This document shows positions 38,631 to 50,260 of a stretch of 64,000 nt of DNA, piece by piece; positions within the stretch are counted from its first letter, which is position 1; the number at the start of each line of letters is the position of its first letter. The position numbers and the translations under genes are program-made. The notes beneath the pieces are model-generated. The model was not told the origin of the DNA, did no database searches, and was given only the letters and a program-made list of their open reading frames with translations. Source of the DNA: Acestrorhynchus altus (Eukaryota; Chordata; Actinopteri; Characiformes; Acestrorhynchidae); assembly GCA_034509495.1 (NCBI GenBank), contig CM067507.1, positions 10,650,997 through 10,714,996 on the forward strand. Direction: 5' to 3'.

Positions 38631-39704
38631 AGTCTCTTGTTTTGTCTCCTTCGATCAGTCTCTGCTGACATATTTCAAAGCCTCTCCTGTGATAAGGCAG
38701 GAAGTAGAGGAAACAGCGGGATCATCCCCCTCACCCTGGTACTTAGATGTGAAGTTTCCTCTTATATTTACCATTGTCTCGCTGTTGCGTGAGATGTCAG
38801 AAACAACACGATGTAAGTCTGGAGACAAACAAATAGCAGCAAAAAAGGGAGCAAAACAACCCAAAAAAACCCAGCAGATATTTCTGTTTGTGTTTGAGTC
38901 TCTTCACCGTGCTCAGTGACTGATACCACGTTTGTGTTTGAGAAAGCACAGCGTCTTTTTCTCTGACAGCAGCCGACTTCCTGGGATAGAGTGTGCTGAT
39001 GGCTTCTACAGAAATGTCATTTCTCTCTGTAGCCAAGAGTCCTTGGGCTAAATGACAGCGGCTGAGAGGGAGCGGCTAGACGGGGCATACAGATCTCAGG
39101 CCTGTTTTATCTTTCTCTTTATCTCTAAAGCTCCTCTCACTCCCTTTGTGATTAGTCTCCAGGGCTGGATGCTTTCAGTGGCTGTTGTAGCGCCACAGTG
39201 CCATGTTTGCTGAGATGGATTTCTTGTTATTGTTGGAGATTACAGAGATTCTGGGTCAGTGTCATGAGTGTCCTTAATTTTGAAAGAAAAAAGAATTCTT
39301 TAAATGGAGTAACAGAGGAGAGCAAAGAATCAAAGCTTAAAGAGATCTGACCAAGAAAGTCTTTCCAAAGCCACCAGAGCTATTCTGATATAAGACAAAA
39401 TGTGTGTTTTTAGCATTCACAGTGTTATTTGTACTTAATCTAGAGCAGGGCAACATATAATTTGTTAAAAGTCATGTTGTTTCATCACTCTGTAGTCCTA
39501 TCACACCCTGTGGTAAACAATAATGCTCCTGATATATATATCCTACACGTTTCTCCTGAATATCAATGAAAATATTGTTGAATATCACAGTTACAAATGT
39601 AGCAATATAATCACTATTGTAGTATATTGCCCACATTGTTCAGCTTTGGTGTCTTAGCTTATTATTGTATTATAGTACGTTTTAATCTACTACTAATTTC
39701 CCCT

Positions 39705-39708
<4 letters not shown>

Positions 39709-39757
<49 letters not shown>
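39709..39757 (+). repeat. (CT)n tract forming the exon 1 polypyrimidine region
   Basis: CT run that ends 19 bases before the acceptor AG of the first recognised cadherin exon. It extends the normal pyrimidine tract, so length variation could alter acceptor strength. Confidence 0.93.
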
Positions 39758-39762
<5 letters not shown>

Positions 39763-39776
39763 TTCTTTCTCTGCAG

Positions 39777-39965
39777 GTGATGAGTGGTACTTGGTAAGAC
39801 TGACCCTAACCCTGCCCAGTTTGTCTGACCTTCAATGGGTGATGTTTCCTCAGCCGTATCTGGCTGCAGTGGGGCCTGATGCTGCTCCTGGCTCTGTGGT
39901 CTACAAGCTGGTGGCCCGACAGTTGGATGGTTCTTCAGGAGCAACACAGTATCTGCTTGTAGATG
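39777..39965 (+). CDS. Type III (CadN/Hz-like) classical cadherin, exon 1 of 6 seen
   Basis: This exon begins after a long (CT)n tract ending CTGCAG and ends at GATG|GTGAGTG. It starts two bases into a codon and ends with one base of the next. It reads DEWYLVRLT, then a strand-G-like stretch and the first half of a cadherin repeat (PQPYLAAV, AAPGSVVYKLVARQ). The join to the exon at 44710 is in phase and gives VDGGEDCFEVDRNSGEVRTTG. That matches the position and pattern of the Drosophila CadN repeat carrying RFEVDERSGVVRTRG. The linker reads LSDLQW where a calcium-binding linker would read DVNDN, and the DxD motif is absent. The protein would be a large membrane adhesion molecule, and this piece is extracellular. 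A FAT-family cadherin is the alternative, but repeat order fits CadN better. No upstream exon was recognised in 1-39776. Confidence 0.8.
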
Positions 39966-42639
39966 GTGAGTGTGCCTCTGAGCACCTGTGGTATGATAAC
40001 TTCCTTCCAGATTCAAAAGCTTTGATTCCAGCACAGACAGCAAGTAACCTTTCAGTGGATGAGTCTTTCTGATGTGGATGAGTTGATACAGACCTAGGGT
40101 GTAGTAGACCTGTCATAATAACTATATTTTGGGGGATATATTGCTCCAGAAATAATTGCAGTATGCAGTAATAAGCAGTATGATTGTCATTTTCGGATCC
40201 TTTTATATAAATGATATAATCATATTAAAATAGGATAATAATGCATTTGCGGCCTTGGAAAGGGCAGTGACAAATTGATTAATCAGATATTTGAAGTTCT
40301 TTTTATATTAAGAATAACTATCTGAAAATAGAATAAAATAATTTGAATAATAAAATATACAGAAGAAAAGTGATACAAGTAAAATAGAATCAAACAGAAC
40401 AGTTAAGGTGGTTAGAAACACAAACTTTAAATTTAAGCTTTAGTGTTTTACTGTTTAGTTTGCACTGAATTTCAGCTGGTGTACTGTGATGAAAAGCAGA
40501 TTTTCCCAGTTAAGAAAAATGTTGATCCAACCCTTAAGCTAGTCATCATCAATGTAATACACACTGCTTTGTGGTGTAGACAGAAATATTAAAAAATCAT
40601 ATCTATCATATTCTGTATCATATCTGTATATTATTGGTATCACTCAAAACCTTGTTTCTACATAAGTGTGGATTGGATGTAAAGTTTTGAATCTTCACTT
40701 TTGCACTTGTTATAATCAGCAAAAAAATACAGCCTTTAAGGGATAAAGGAAGGGGGTGTAGAAGGGGAGGACAGCTGGGCAGGGACATGCAGCTGCATTA
40801 CATGATCCTCTGTGATGTGTGCAATTACAGAAAGCATGAAGTGCTCACAGTTATGTAGATTTGTCCTCCATTGACTTAATGAGCCTACATTAGTGGGGGG
40901 AGATCGTGGGCAGTTCAGTTATGCTCTAAGTTACAACTCGGTTATTTTATTTTGAATATCAGTTGGAGCGTGAGTGAGGTGCTCTGCTCACAACATGTGG
41001 AGAGACACGCAGAGGCTGTGCCATTAAAACATCCAGTGCTAATGAATAATGAATGGATTGTAAGCTAATGATTATTGCTGTTTGAAATATCATCTGCTGT
41101 GTTTCAGTGAGCAAACAGCAAATCCATCCAAGCATGGAAGGTATAATTACTGATTTAGAAGACTTGCTGTTATATTCATGAGAGTGAACAATTATTAAAA
41201 AAGAGAGATGTTTTAGGGTAGCTTAAAGCTATTCTACATGCACTCAAACTTAACAGACCAGTAAGCTGGAACAGTGCAGAGCCCTGCTTTTGTTTTGTTT
41301 ATTAAAGATAATGATATTCAGTGGTTAAATTGTTTACAAAGTCTGCATCTGCAGCTCAAGATGAGCTGGGAAGCACAATATTTTACTTTTCTCTTCCCTG
41401 GCTGTACCTTCTTCTGAACATGGAAATGGAATGATGTTCTCTTTCAGGGGAGTGTTGTTATAAGTGTTGTATGAGTGTGTTTTATGTATGGAGTAGCTCA
41501 GGCTTAACAAGAGAGTGGAGTAGCTCAGACTAAACACCTTTTTAGCTCTTGAATCACCAAGCTTACAACTCAAGCCGTGTTGTGCTGTTTCCATGGATAT
41601 TTACTCTTTCTTCACTCTGCTTTCACACTTGCATCGATCACACACAGCACGTGGAATTTTAAGTGATTTTCTCATTGTTCTGAAGACATGTAGGAATCTA
41701 TTGGGCTCTAGTGGTAATTCCAGCTCTTTGAACTTATGTACCACACAAATGAATTAGTAAAATTAATAATTAAATGCAAATTAAACATTCTGAGCAGTCC
41801 AGACTGAAATATGAACTGATATGTTTTAATGGTAGCATTGTGCTGATCATTTTATCTGGGCATGGCTGAAAGTACAATGAGTAGTCCAGAAAGAATAGCT
41901 AATGCTCAAAAATAGAACATGTTAAAAAAATGCTGTCACTAAGGTTCCTCAAGGGGACATCTTTAATATTTTTATTTAGAGAACATAGTTGTACCATATT
42001 CATTTGTTTTTTTCTTTTGTACATGGTACATAATTAAATCCTAAATACATTATTGTGCCTTTGAGGTTACACAGACATTTTTTGTACCTCAGGGAACACA
42101 AATATACTTGTTCCATGCCTTTTACTAATTTTAAAATGATCAGCTATGACATTAGTACAACTTGATTAACACTATATATTGTCCTATAAATAATTGTGAT
42201 AACAATATAATTGTAATAATAATAACAATAATAATGAAAAAGAAGAAGATGAAGAAAAAGAAGAAAGAAATTACATCCTTTTAAAGAGCAATGAAATTTT
42301 GGTAATTAACAATATTCAGACAGTGGAATTGTAATATAAGTATATACAATGTAATATAAATATGTAATATATATATGGTTAGATGTCCTACATAAATAAA
42401 AAGGTCAGGGATCCTAGATAGCACAGTTGGCCTCTCTGGGTGCTTCCCTATCACTCAAAGAGGTGCTATGCAGTGTGGACATCTGCTGTCTGACAGAACT
42501 GAACCAACAGTTAGGGTTGTCCTATAAGCATTTCTAGCTGCCCATTGACATTAGTAGCAGTTAAAAAAGATGTGCTCACTTATTTCATGTGACCTGGAGG
42601 AAGCACATACTTTACACTCTCAGTGCAGTTGTAGCTAAC

Positions 42640-43060
42640 GGATTAAAATAACGGAAATTTTAAGTTGGGGTTGTATTCATCGATAAGTCCCACTTTTATC
42701 ACAGTGAAGACAATTAACAAAATTATTTGTGGAGGAACCGTGGTCAGCATCAAGATCAACAGTATGTTGTCACACATCCTGGTCTCAAGGTGTGGCATGC
42801 AGTTTTGTACAATGCCAGATTACCTTTTGTCTTTATTACAGACACTTTGACAGCTCAGTGTTACATTAATGAGTTCCTACAGTGGCCTCACCATTTCGGA
42901 AAGAACACTCCTGTTCACTACACTAACAGTGCTCATCCTCATCCTGCTGCCATCCTGAGAGCTTGCCTTGAAGACGCATCATCAGACCTGATTGAAAATG
43001 TGTGGGATGCTGCATTCCTAGACGTTTGGCCTTTTGCATTATATGTGACACCATTCTGAC
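42640..43060 (+). mobile_element. Tc1/Tc3-like transposase relic
   Basis: The open stretch 42727-43059 shows LTAQCYINEFLQ, then HPAAILRACLEDAS and DLIENVWDA, in the order found in Tc3-like DDE transposases. There the usual motifs are TAQRYxxEVL, DNARPHxA and LNPIEHLWD. The central catalytic D and the SPDLNP motif are not intact. It is not active. Confidence 0.65.
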
Positions 43061-43383
43061 ATTTTTGACCATGAGTGTAGATTGTGCAAAAATAAGACAC
43101 ATGATTTTTCTTCATTTGGTATTTGTTTAGAATATTGTGAAAACATACATATTATCCCCTTTTGAACCCAGTGTTTGGGTTGTGTGTCATTTCAGCCCCA
43201 CAAAATACCAGTTTGTGGACTGATACTGACATCAGTTTTCCTTGAAACTTTTTCCACAGTGAAACAAGGGAGTGAGGTTTTTAATACATTGAACCTTGGG
43301 TTTATTGTTAAAACTAATTCTGGTAACAAAAATTATCTGGTAATGATTTAGTTTAGCACATAGCACCCAGAGTTTGGAATTTG

Positions 43384-43446
<63 letters not shown>
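43384..43446 (+). repeat. (GATT)n tetranucleotide microsatellite
   Basis: About 15 perfect GATT units followed by a poly-T run. Confidence 0.97.
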
Positions 43447-43448
<2 letters not shown>

Positions 43449-43861
43449 TTTTTTTTTATTATCCTGGTTGTGTAGCTAAGAAACGGGTTAGTGGTGTAAA
43501 AAATAAAACACTTTGAGGTTTTGTTATGACAGCAATGATGTACAAGATCAAACTGAAGGGCTGCTCAGAGCGAGTTGACACTAATGGTAAGTTGTCGGCC
43601 TATAGGTGGCAGATATTTATTAAAAATCTTAAATCAGAAACAGTCTATACAGATTTGTCTTTGGGGGAGAGCTGCTGATGGAGAGGATGCGTAGATGCAG
43701 CTGTGGCGTCTGCTCCAATACAGCAGCTGTGTGCTTCATCCTTCTCCACATCCTTCTCTTTCATTGCTGCCATGCTTCGGGGGACAATGCTTAAAACAGG
43801 CTTCCATCTTTTTGTTGTCCTGAAGGGGAATTTGAAGACCTTATATTATTTATGTAATGTA

Positions 43862-43940
<79 letters not shown>
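43862..43940 (+). repeat. (CA)n microsatellite
   Basis: CA run of about 78 bases with one TA interruption. Confidence 0.96.
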
Positions 43941-43941
<1 letters not shown>

Positions 43942-44709
43942 CCACAGCTGACAGAAGGGTCCTCAGACTGACCCCCTCTGTGTATGAAAAGACTTCAAGG
44001 TCTGACCGACTTTGTGTGTCTTTGTCTTCAGTGCATTGCTATTTTAAATTTATAAGGCACATATACAGCAGTCTACTTTTCACAACTGTTTAATCAGTTG
44101 TAGCCTTGTTGATTTGGAAAAATCAGACATGCATCTCAGAGATGGTTGTAATTAAAATATTGATCACAGACATCTCAGATTGAGTCAGTCAGAAGCATCA
44201 GGTAAGGTTCCCATCTGCCATCAGAATGGGAATCTCAGCTGATAACCAGACTGGCTGGGTTAAGTTCCAGAACTGCTAATCTCAGTGTCACTGAATTGGA
44301 GTGCATGGGCTACAACAGCAGAAGACCAGTTTGGATTTTTCTTCCAAGTCATTTGTGAGCATTTCTGCTGATACTTTCTTTTAATGTGTTTTAATAGTCT
44401 TTGTAAATCCTTTGGAAAATGACCCAACTTGAATGTGTCGGTGTGCTAGATGCCCTAGAATGCCTTAATACTGAATTGTATGTGGCTGCATGTTATGATC
44501 AACACACAAATGAAACATCAGTATAATTTCAATATTAATTCAGTGTTAAAGGAATAAGTACAACACTTGTACTGGAAAAACAATTCTTAAAATATCTTAC
44601 ACTCACTGTGAAAGACAGTGAAAGCGGAAATCTTTGCCAGTATAAATATTTGAAATACAAACAATATGTGTATTTTACTTCATAAATTCTATGTGTGTGT
44701 GTATGTCAG

Positions 44710-44935
44710 GTGGAGAGGACTGTTTTGAAGTGGACAGAAACTCGGGAGAGGTGAGGACTACAGGGCGGCCACTGACCCTCAGCAGAGAGTACACTCTGAC
44801 CATGCAGGCTGTGGACACACAGGGCAGGAAGGGCCCTCATGCCTCAGTGGCCGTGCTGGCTGGCTTTCGTCCACCCCAATTCACCAACACCACTTATACC
44901 ATCTATGTCTCAGAGAGCACCGCTGTGGGCCAAGC
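44710..44935 (+). CDS. Type III cadherin, exon 2: end of one repeat, start of next
   Basis: This exon begins after ATGTCAG and ends GGGCCAAGC|GTGAGT, leaving two bases of a split codon. It encodes GEDCFEVDRNSGEVRTTG, then LSREYTLTMQAVDTQGRKG, the linker AGFRPPQF, and the opening of a new repeat (NTTYTIYVSESTAVGQA). The linker has no DxND motif. Drosophila CadN has GGKRAPQF at the same place, so loss of this calcium site appears ancestral rather than a local mutation. NTT in the new repeat is an N-glycosylation sequon. The acceptor is weak, because the 15 bases before CAG are GT-rich rather than pyrimidine-rich. Reading frame, residue pattern and phase with both neighbours make this a confident exon. 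Confidence 0.9.
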
Positions 44936-45879
44936 GTGAGTAGACTGTTTGTTGCATGTATGTATATGTGATTATGTGTGTATGTGAATCTCTTGCATGT
45001 GTGTAGGTTTGCGTGCATGTATGTTTTTCCAAATTTCCTAAAGGGGTCATCTGTAATGGCATAGTCAGTTAATATATTTAAAACTATTTATACAAGATAT
45101 AAAAAAGACCTTTTTTGTAACACACTAAGAAGGTTGCCATCTGTGTGTGATTTATGTTTATTATTAAAACATATGACTTAAATCCACAGTTAATTGCTGT
45201 TTAAATATTCAGCATTTTTTTGATGTGACAAATAATTGCAAATATTTTAACATTATATTTTAAGATTTTCATTGTATCCTATTGTATCTCAAGCACATTG
45301 AGAAATGAGTTTTGTAATCATATTGTACAGCCCTTACTGAGCCTTTAATGTGAATGTAGTGTTAGTATACACCCATAGTTACATAGTTGATGTCCAACAA
45401 AATGGGAACAACAATGTGTGCAACAGAGATGTGTGAGTGTGAGGAAAGGGCAGTGGAAAGTGCTGCAGATAATGTGTTTACTGTTATGAAGGTTTTCTGT
45501 GGTGACTAGCACCAAGACTTTAGCAACAGATCCATTAAGTCCATGAGCATCAGTGAGCCCATGACCCTGTCGTCTGTTCACATTTTTTGAAGCATTTTTT
45601 GTAGGCATTGACCAGGGCATACCAGTAACACCCGTGTAACAACCAGTAACAAGACTGACTGATGGAGATGTTCTGACCCATGTGCAGTTGTGCTAGAATC
45701 TTTGTGAACCTTTGTGAATTTTCTATATTTCTGTATAAATGTGAGTTAAAACAATTCCTTAAAGGAAGAGAACCATATCAAACACATTAGTCAAACATAC
45801 GACACTTGAACATTTATTGAGGAAAATTATACAATATTTTATATATGTGAGTGTCAAAGGTATGCAGACTTCAAGAATT

Positions 45880-46200
45880 AGCGGATAATTTGACGGTGAA
45901 ATTAGAATCAGTTGTTTTCAATTTGTGGGTCTAATGAGAAGAATTATGTTTGGACAGAGGAAACCTTATACCAAAGTGGTGATAGTATCACAGGTTGGGC
46001 CTGGTTTGCTGAATCTGGGCCAAGGCCACCTTCTATCACTGATGGGAAAATTAATTCTGAATTATTCCAGCAAATTCTAAAGGAAAGAGCTGGATAGTCA
46101 TTCAAAGAAAGAGCTGTTGGTCATTCAGCAAGACAACAACCCCTAGTTGTTGGACCAAAGAATGTCTAAAAAAGAATAAATTTAATGTTTTGGAATAGCC
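45880..46200 (+). mobile_element. Tc1-like transposase relic in intron 2
   Basis: Carries GGTGATAGTATCACAGGTTG, CCAGCAAATTCTAAAGGAAA, GTCATTCAGCAAGACAACAA (QQDN region) and TTTTGGAATAGCCAAATGAA (EWP region). It aligns with the relic at 4390-5000. Stops and indels throughout. Confidence 0.72.
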
Positions 46201-46295
46201 AAATGAAAGTCCTACATATATTTATTTATTTTTTTTGCCTCATTTGTTTGATTTGGTTCTCCTTATTTACTTTTAGTACTTGCTTTTACTTACTT

Positions 46296-46520
46296 TTATT
46301 CTATAAAGCATTGACAACATTTCTCACAGATTCCAAATTAAATACTATCATTTTGGGTATAAATGTTTAAGGGGCAGCCATGGCCTGGTGGTTAGGGAAC
46401 CAGCCTTGTGACTGGAAGTATGCCAGTTCGAATTCCAGTGAGCAAGGCACATAACTTCCCAACTGTAAAATGTACTCATAACATGTCTGGAAACAGTAAA
46501 AAACAACATGAATGTTATTG
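46296..46520 (+). mobile_element. Composite repeat with tRNA-derived SINE, intron 2
   Basis: TTCTATAAAGCATTGACAAC to about 46366 matches the repeat at 13834-13903. A SINE head follows with A-box-like TGGCCTGGTGG at 46381-46391 and B-box-like GTTCGAATTCC at 46426-46436. The SINE body is truncated after GAGCAAGGCAC. It is not a working tRNA gene, since the acceptor stem does not pair. Confidence 0.72.
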
Positions 46521-46534
46521 TTTGCCTGGGTGGG

Positions 46535-46536
<2 letters not shown>

Positions 46537-46613
<77 letters not shown>

Positions 46614-46678
46614 CTGTATTTATATATTCATGCATGTGTGATCAGGCATGTGAGTGTGTGGTGTGTGTGTGAGTGTGT

Positions 46679-46763
<85 letters not shown>
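46537..46763 (+). repeat. Two (GT)n arrays, intron 2
   Basis: GT runs at 46537-46607 and 46660-46763, joined by a GT-rich spacer. Both would be UG repeats in the cadherin pre-mRNA. Confidence 0.96.
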
Positions 46764-46768
<5 letters not shown>

Positions 46769-47132
46769 CGTATGTATGTGTTGGTGGGGGGATTGGGGTG
46801 CAATGTTTTGTGCTCATTAGAGAGTGCAGTGAAGGATTGTGTGAACATGGCTGATTTTGCAGCATTATGTGTCATCTGTGCCCTGAGGAGCCATGAAGGC
46901 TGAACGGAGAGAGGAAGACAGGATAGAGAGGTGGAAGGATGGAAGGATGGAGGGATGGATGCAGAAAAGGGAGGAGTAGCGAGCGAATAGAGGGGGAAGC
47001 AGAAAGAGGGAAGTGAGGGATTATGGAGGTTAGCGGGGGACGCAGATGCAGCTCTTTGTCCCCGGGCTCCAAATTTGAAAGTGTGCAAAATTCAAATATT
47101 TATTAAAAGAAAGTTCTGGGTAAACATGAAGA

Positions 47133-47135
<3 letters not shown>

Positions 47136-47180
<45 letters not shown>
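47136..47180 (+). repeat. (GT)n array, intron 2
   Basis: Pure GT run of about 45 bases. Confidence 0.96.
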
Positions 47181-47182
<2 letters not shown>

Positions 47183-47255
47183 CCTGCCCCCTCTGGGCAC
47201 TAACACAGAACAAAGTGTATTAATCTGTGAGGAGGAGGAGGAGAGGACAGCTAAT

Positions 47256-47297
47256 CACACACACACACACACATACACAAACACACACACACATACA

Positions 47298-47337
<40 letters not shown>
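47256..47337 (+). repeat. (CA)n array, intron 2
   Basis: Imperfect CA units to 47300, then a pure run of about 37 bases. It is the only long CA array in this intron and is complementary to the flanking GT arrays, including the one at the exon 3 acceptor. Confidence 0.96.
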
Positions 47338-47339
<2 letters not shown>

Positions 47340-47492
47340 GGTTCTTCCTAATGCTGAATGCAATGGCACCTTTTTTCTTGGCTCCAGTGGGCTTGTGTGT
47401 GTTCTCCATCTTTCAGCAGGATTATCGCATTCTCCTTAATACATACTGCATGAGCCAAATGTTGAACTGCCCTTTGATGTCCTGTTCTATCC

Positions 47493-47494
<2 letters not shown>

Positions 47495-47540
<46 letters not shown>
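47495..47540 (+). repeat. (TG)23 forming the exon 3 acceptor tract
   Basis: A pure TG run of 46 bases that runs directly into CAG at 47541-47543. The only pyrimidine-rich stretch (CCTGTTCTATCCCC) lies upstream of it at 47481-47494. Confidence 0.97.
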
Positions 47541-47543
<3 letters not shown>

Positions 47544-47748
47544 GGTGGCTGTGGTCCAGGCTATCTCCTTCCAGAGGAAGACTCTCTCCTACATGCTGTT
47601 GGTAAATCCAGGGAACCTTTTCACTATAAACCAGGAGAGCGGGGCAGTGAGCCTGACCCGAACAGTTGACTACGAGAGTGGACCCCACCTTTACCACCTG
47701 CAAGTCAGAGCCTCTGAACCCGACACAGGCCTCAGCAACATGGCAGAG
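47544..47748 (+). CDS. Type III cadherin, exon 3: middle of second repeat
   Basis: The acceptor is (TG)23 directly followed by CAG, and the donor is GCAGAG|GTGCTC. The exon begins with the third base of a codon and ends in phase 0. It encodes VAVVQAISFQRKTLSYMLL, NPGNLFTINQESGAVSLT, TVDYESGPHLYHLQVRASEP and LSNMAE. The fold pattern is a cadherin repeat with the LDxE-type glutamate kept (VDYES) but the DxD calcium motif replaced by FQRK. CadN has the same unusual feature in its matching repeat. The donor lacks the usual A at +4 and G at +5. At 205 bases the exon is not a multiple of three, so skipping would shift the frame. Both splice sites are weak, which makes this the exon most likely to be alternatively used. 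Confidence 0.88.
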
Positions 47749-47753
47749 GTGCT

Positions 47754-47755
47754 CT

Positions 47756-47821
<66 letters not shown>
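47754..47821 (+). repeat. (CT)n(TA)n immediately after exon 3 donor
   Basis: CT repeats from within 6 bases of the donor to 47792, then TA repeats to 47821. Confidence 0.96.
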
Positions 47822-47823
<2 letters not shown>

Positions 47824-48565
47824 AGGAATGTGTAGAATCAGTGATATAGAAGTCATAATGAAAGATTATAGCTGTTTAGTTTGCCAGATTTTGACTATAG
47901 GGGGTAAATTGTTAAATTGTTCATTCTGGAGAAACCTACCAGGTTGAAATTCACAGTGGTGTTGACTATAACCAGATATCCTCACTCACCAGAATTGTTA
48001 AATGTTCAATGCACTTCCAAGATTTATTGAATTAAATTGTTACAAATGCAATCCCTGATTTCTGAGACGTACAGACCTGTGTAAAGTTTTATCAGATCTA
48101 AAAAGCTGCAACATAATAATATTAGAATAAAAAATATGTTTTGTGAAAGTAGTGGTTTTACATAAAAACACTAAAACATAGTGTTCATTAAAAAGTCTCC
48201 AAAACTCTCATCTTGAGAGTTTAGTATTTAATGTAGTATCATCTAACACCTGTTTTGGAAAATCAGTGCTTACTTATGTTAAATCAGTTGAGCTGCTGAT
48301 GGAACTGGCTGGGGGTGTCCAGGAGAAACCAGAAGACCTCAACTATTTTATTTAAAAAGAGAAATTATTATTATTTTAATATAATTATAATATATATATT
48401 AGAATTATTATTTTACTATGTTTATGTACATGCATCTGGTGCCTGTACAGTAAAGTAAGTTTATGTATGCAGGATGGAGAGGTACAACACTAAATGTCTT
48501 TTATTCTTATGTTTTACAGTTATTTGAAAGATTGTTTTGCATGTCAAATAAAACATTATATTTGT

Positions 48566-48592
48566 AGTTGTAGTTGTAGTTGTAGTTGTAGT
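48566..48592 (+). repeat. (GTAGTT)n hexanucleotide repeat
   Basis: Four to five units of TTGTAG in tandem. Confidence 0.9.
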
Positions 48593-48794
48593 GCAGTGGT
48601 AACAGCAACACCTTCCCATGACACATTAGGCATTGAATCCCATCTAGGCAAATAAATGTGAATGTAGACATCTAAATCCCTGTTCCTCAACTTCAACACT
48701 GTGCAACACACATGCATATAAGCACACAACACCTGTAATGTTTCTCGGACTGCTGGAAACCATAGCCCTTATAGCTTCTTATACCATAGATTAG

Positions 48795-48796
<2 letters not shown>

Positions 48797-48870
<74 letters not shown>
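48797..48870 (+). repeat. (GT)n microsatellite, intron 3
   Basis: Pure GT run of about 74 bases. Confidence 0.97.
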
Positions 48871-48872
<2 letters not shown>

Positions 48873-48960
48873 CAGTGATAAAAATAATACAGTCCCAGAG
48901 GCTGCGTCAGGTTGTAGAAGTGTGTTAAGTCATTACACACTGCCTATTATTGGAGGTGTC

Positions 48961-49082
<122 letters not shown>

Positions 49083-49169
49083 GTGTGAGTGAGTGTAGTG
49101 TAGTCTAATAAGTTGGCAGAGTTTAGAGATTCCTCGGCTTGTGTAGAGTTATTACTTGGATTTTTTTAT

Positions 49170-50090
49170 ACTTTTAGTTTACACCACATAACATATATGT
49201 CTTTTTTAGATTTTGACCTTGTGTGGGCCAATGTGAAGTGGTGGCCTGGGAGCTCGGGGTCCTTCTGAGTTAGCATTTCAGCCTGGGCTGGTGGGTCATC
49301 ATTGACTCAGAAATTGTAGAGAGATGTAATAAGTTTGGTGTTTAGTTTTATGAAGAACAGAGAATGTAAACATTACCAGAGTGTGGTGAGTGACTTCAGC
49401 CGATCTAACTATAACAGCCTAACTAAAAGGAGAGAACTAGACGTTAACATAAGCATGGGTTCATCCTGAAACATTGACATCCAACTGCTCCACCATCACA
49501 AACCTGAGTGATCACGTGAAGGAGTGAGATGGCAGCACCATCATTCCAGTTTACCATAAATCCCAAAGTCCATGAACCCCTGGATCTGTAGCCTGTAATT
49601 AAGCTAAGACATTAGTTACCAAAAGCTAAACTGAACAAGTGAGTTTTCAGTCTAGCCTTGAAGATTGAGACAGTGTCAGAGTCCTGAACATAATCTGGAA
49701 GGTTTATTATATATCATATAATATTAAATTTTATTTTTTGCAGTTTTAGGATCCAAAAGGAAAACCTCTCATTTGTCACTTAGAAGTTACGCAGAATCCT
49801 CCATTTTCTTTAATCTAGGTTTATCATCAGGTTTGGCTAATATATACAGTTCAGTGTCATTGGAAGATTTGTAACACCATTTACCTTTACAAATGGAAAG
49901 ATTTGTAAGATTGGAATCATGAAAGGGCTGTCCATGTAGTTGTTGTCCCATGCTTTCTAAGCTTTAAAAGGATTTCAAGAATATCAAATGCTGCACTTAA
50001 GTCTAGCAGCACAAGCAGCGACATGTGTTATTATGACTAGTTGGAAACAGCAGGCTGTAGTAGTCTCTGTCTTGACCTGACTCTCCCTCT
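49170..50090 (-). mobile_element. L2-like LINE relic, intron 3
   Basis: On the - strand, 50017-49978 encodes LVLLDLSAAFD and about 49860-49835 encodes DDTELYI, both RT active-site motifs. The section 49380-49560 (CTAACTATAACAGCCTAACT and following) is a typical fish L2 3' UTR. The coding part is internally deleted and full of stops. Confidence 0.72.
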
Positions 50091-50210
50091 CACACAGCAA
50101 GTTTAGCATCTAAGATTGGAAGTCGTGAAAGTGGAACAGAGAGCATGAAAGAGAGTGCCTTTACACCTCTGGTCTAACAGCTGCAGAGACGCATGGTCAT
50201 CTATCAATTT

Positions 50211-50260
50211 GTGTGTGTGTGTGTGTGTGTGTGGGTGTGTGTGTGTGTGTGTGTGTGTGT
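50211..50260 (+). repeat. (GT)n microsatellite, intron 3
   Basis: GT run of about 48 bases with one GG interruption. Confidence 0.95.

Larger units (their letters stand above)
39966..44709 (+). other. Cadherin intron 1 (4.7 kb)
   Basis: AT-rich intron. It holds a decayed Tc1/Tc3-like transposase near 42640-43060, a (GATT)n tetranucleotide array at 43384-43446 and a (CA)n array at 43862-43940. I see no further exon: frames give nothing with cadherin motifs, and the flanking exons already join inside a single repeat. Confidence 0.75.
44936..47543 (+). other. Cadherin intron 2 (2.6 kb), microsatellite-dense
   Basis: Contains a Tc1-like relic (about 45880-46200), a composite repeat ending in a tRNA-derived SINE (46296-46520) and five long GT/CA arrays. 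The last array forms the splice acceptor region of the next exon. The nearest upstream AG before the acceptor is at 47453, so the AG-free zone is nearly 90 bases. That is consistent with a branch point placed before the (TG)n tract. Confidence 0.75.

Noticed and set aside
39777..39799. TTG|GTAAGA at 39794, a strong-looking donor inside exon 1
   Set aside because: Using it would leave a 17-base exon. The frame continues past it into repeat motifs that join exon 2 in phase. It may be a cryptic donor.
46371..46445. tRNA gene candidate with A and B boxes
   Set aside because: The boxes belong to a SINE head also seen at 13907. No cloverleaf or acceptor stem pairs.
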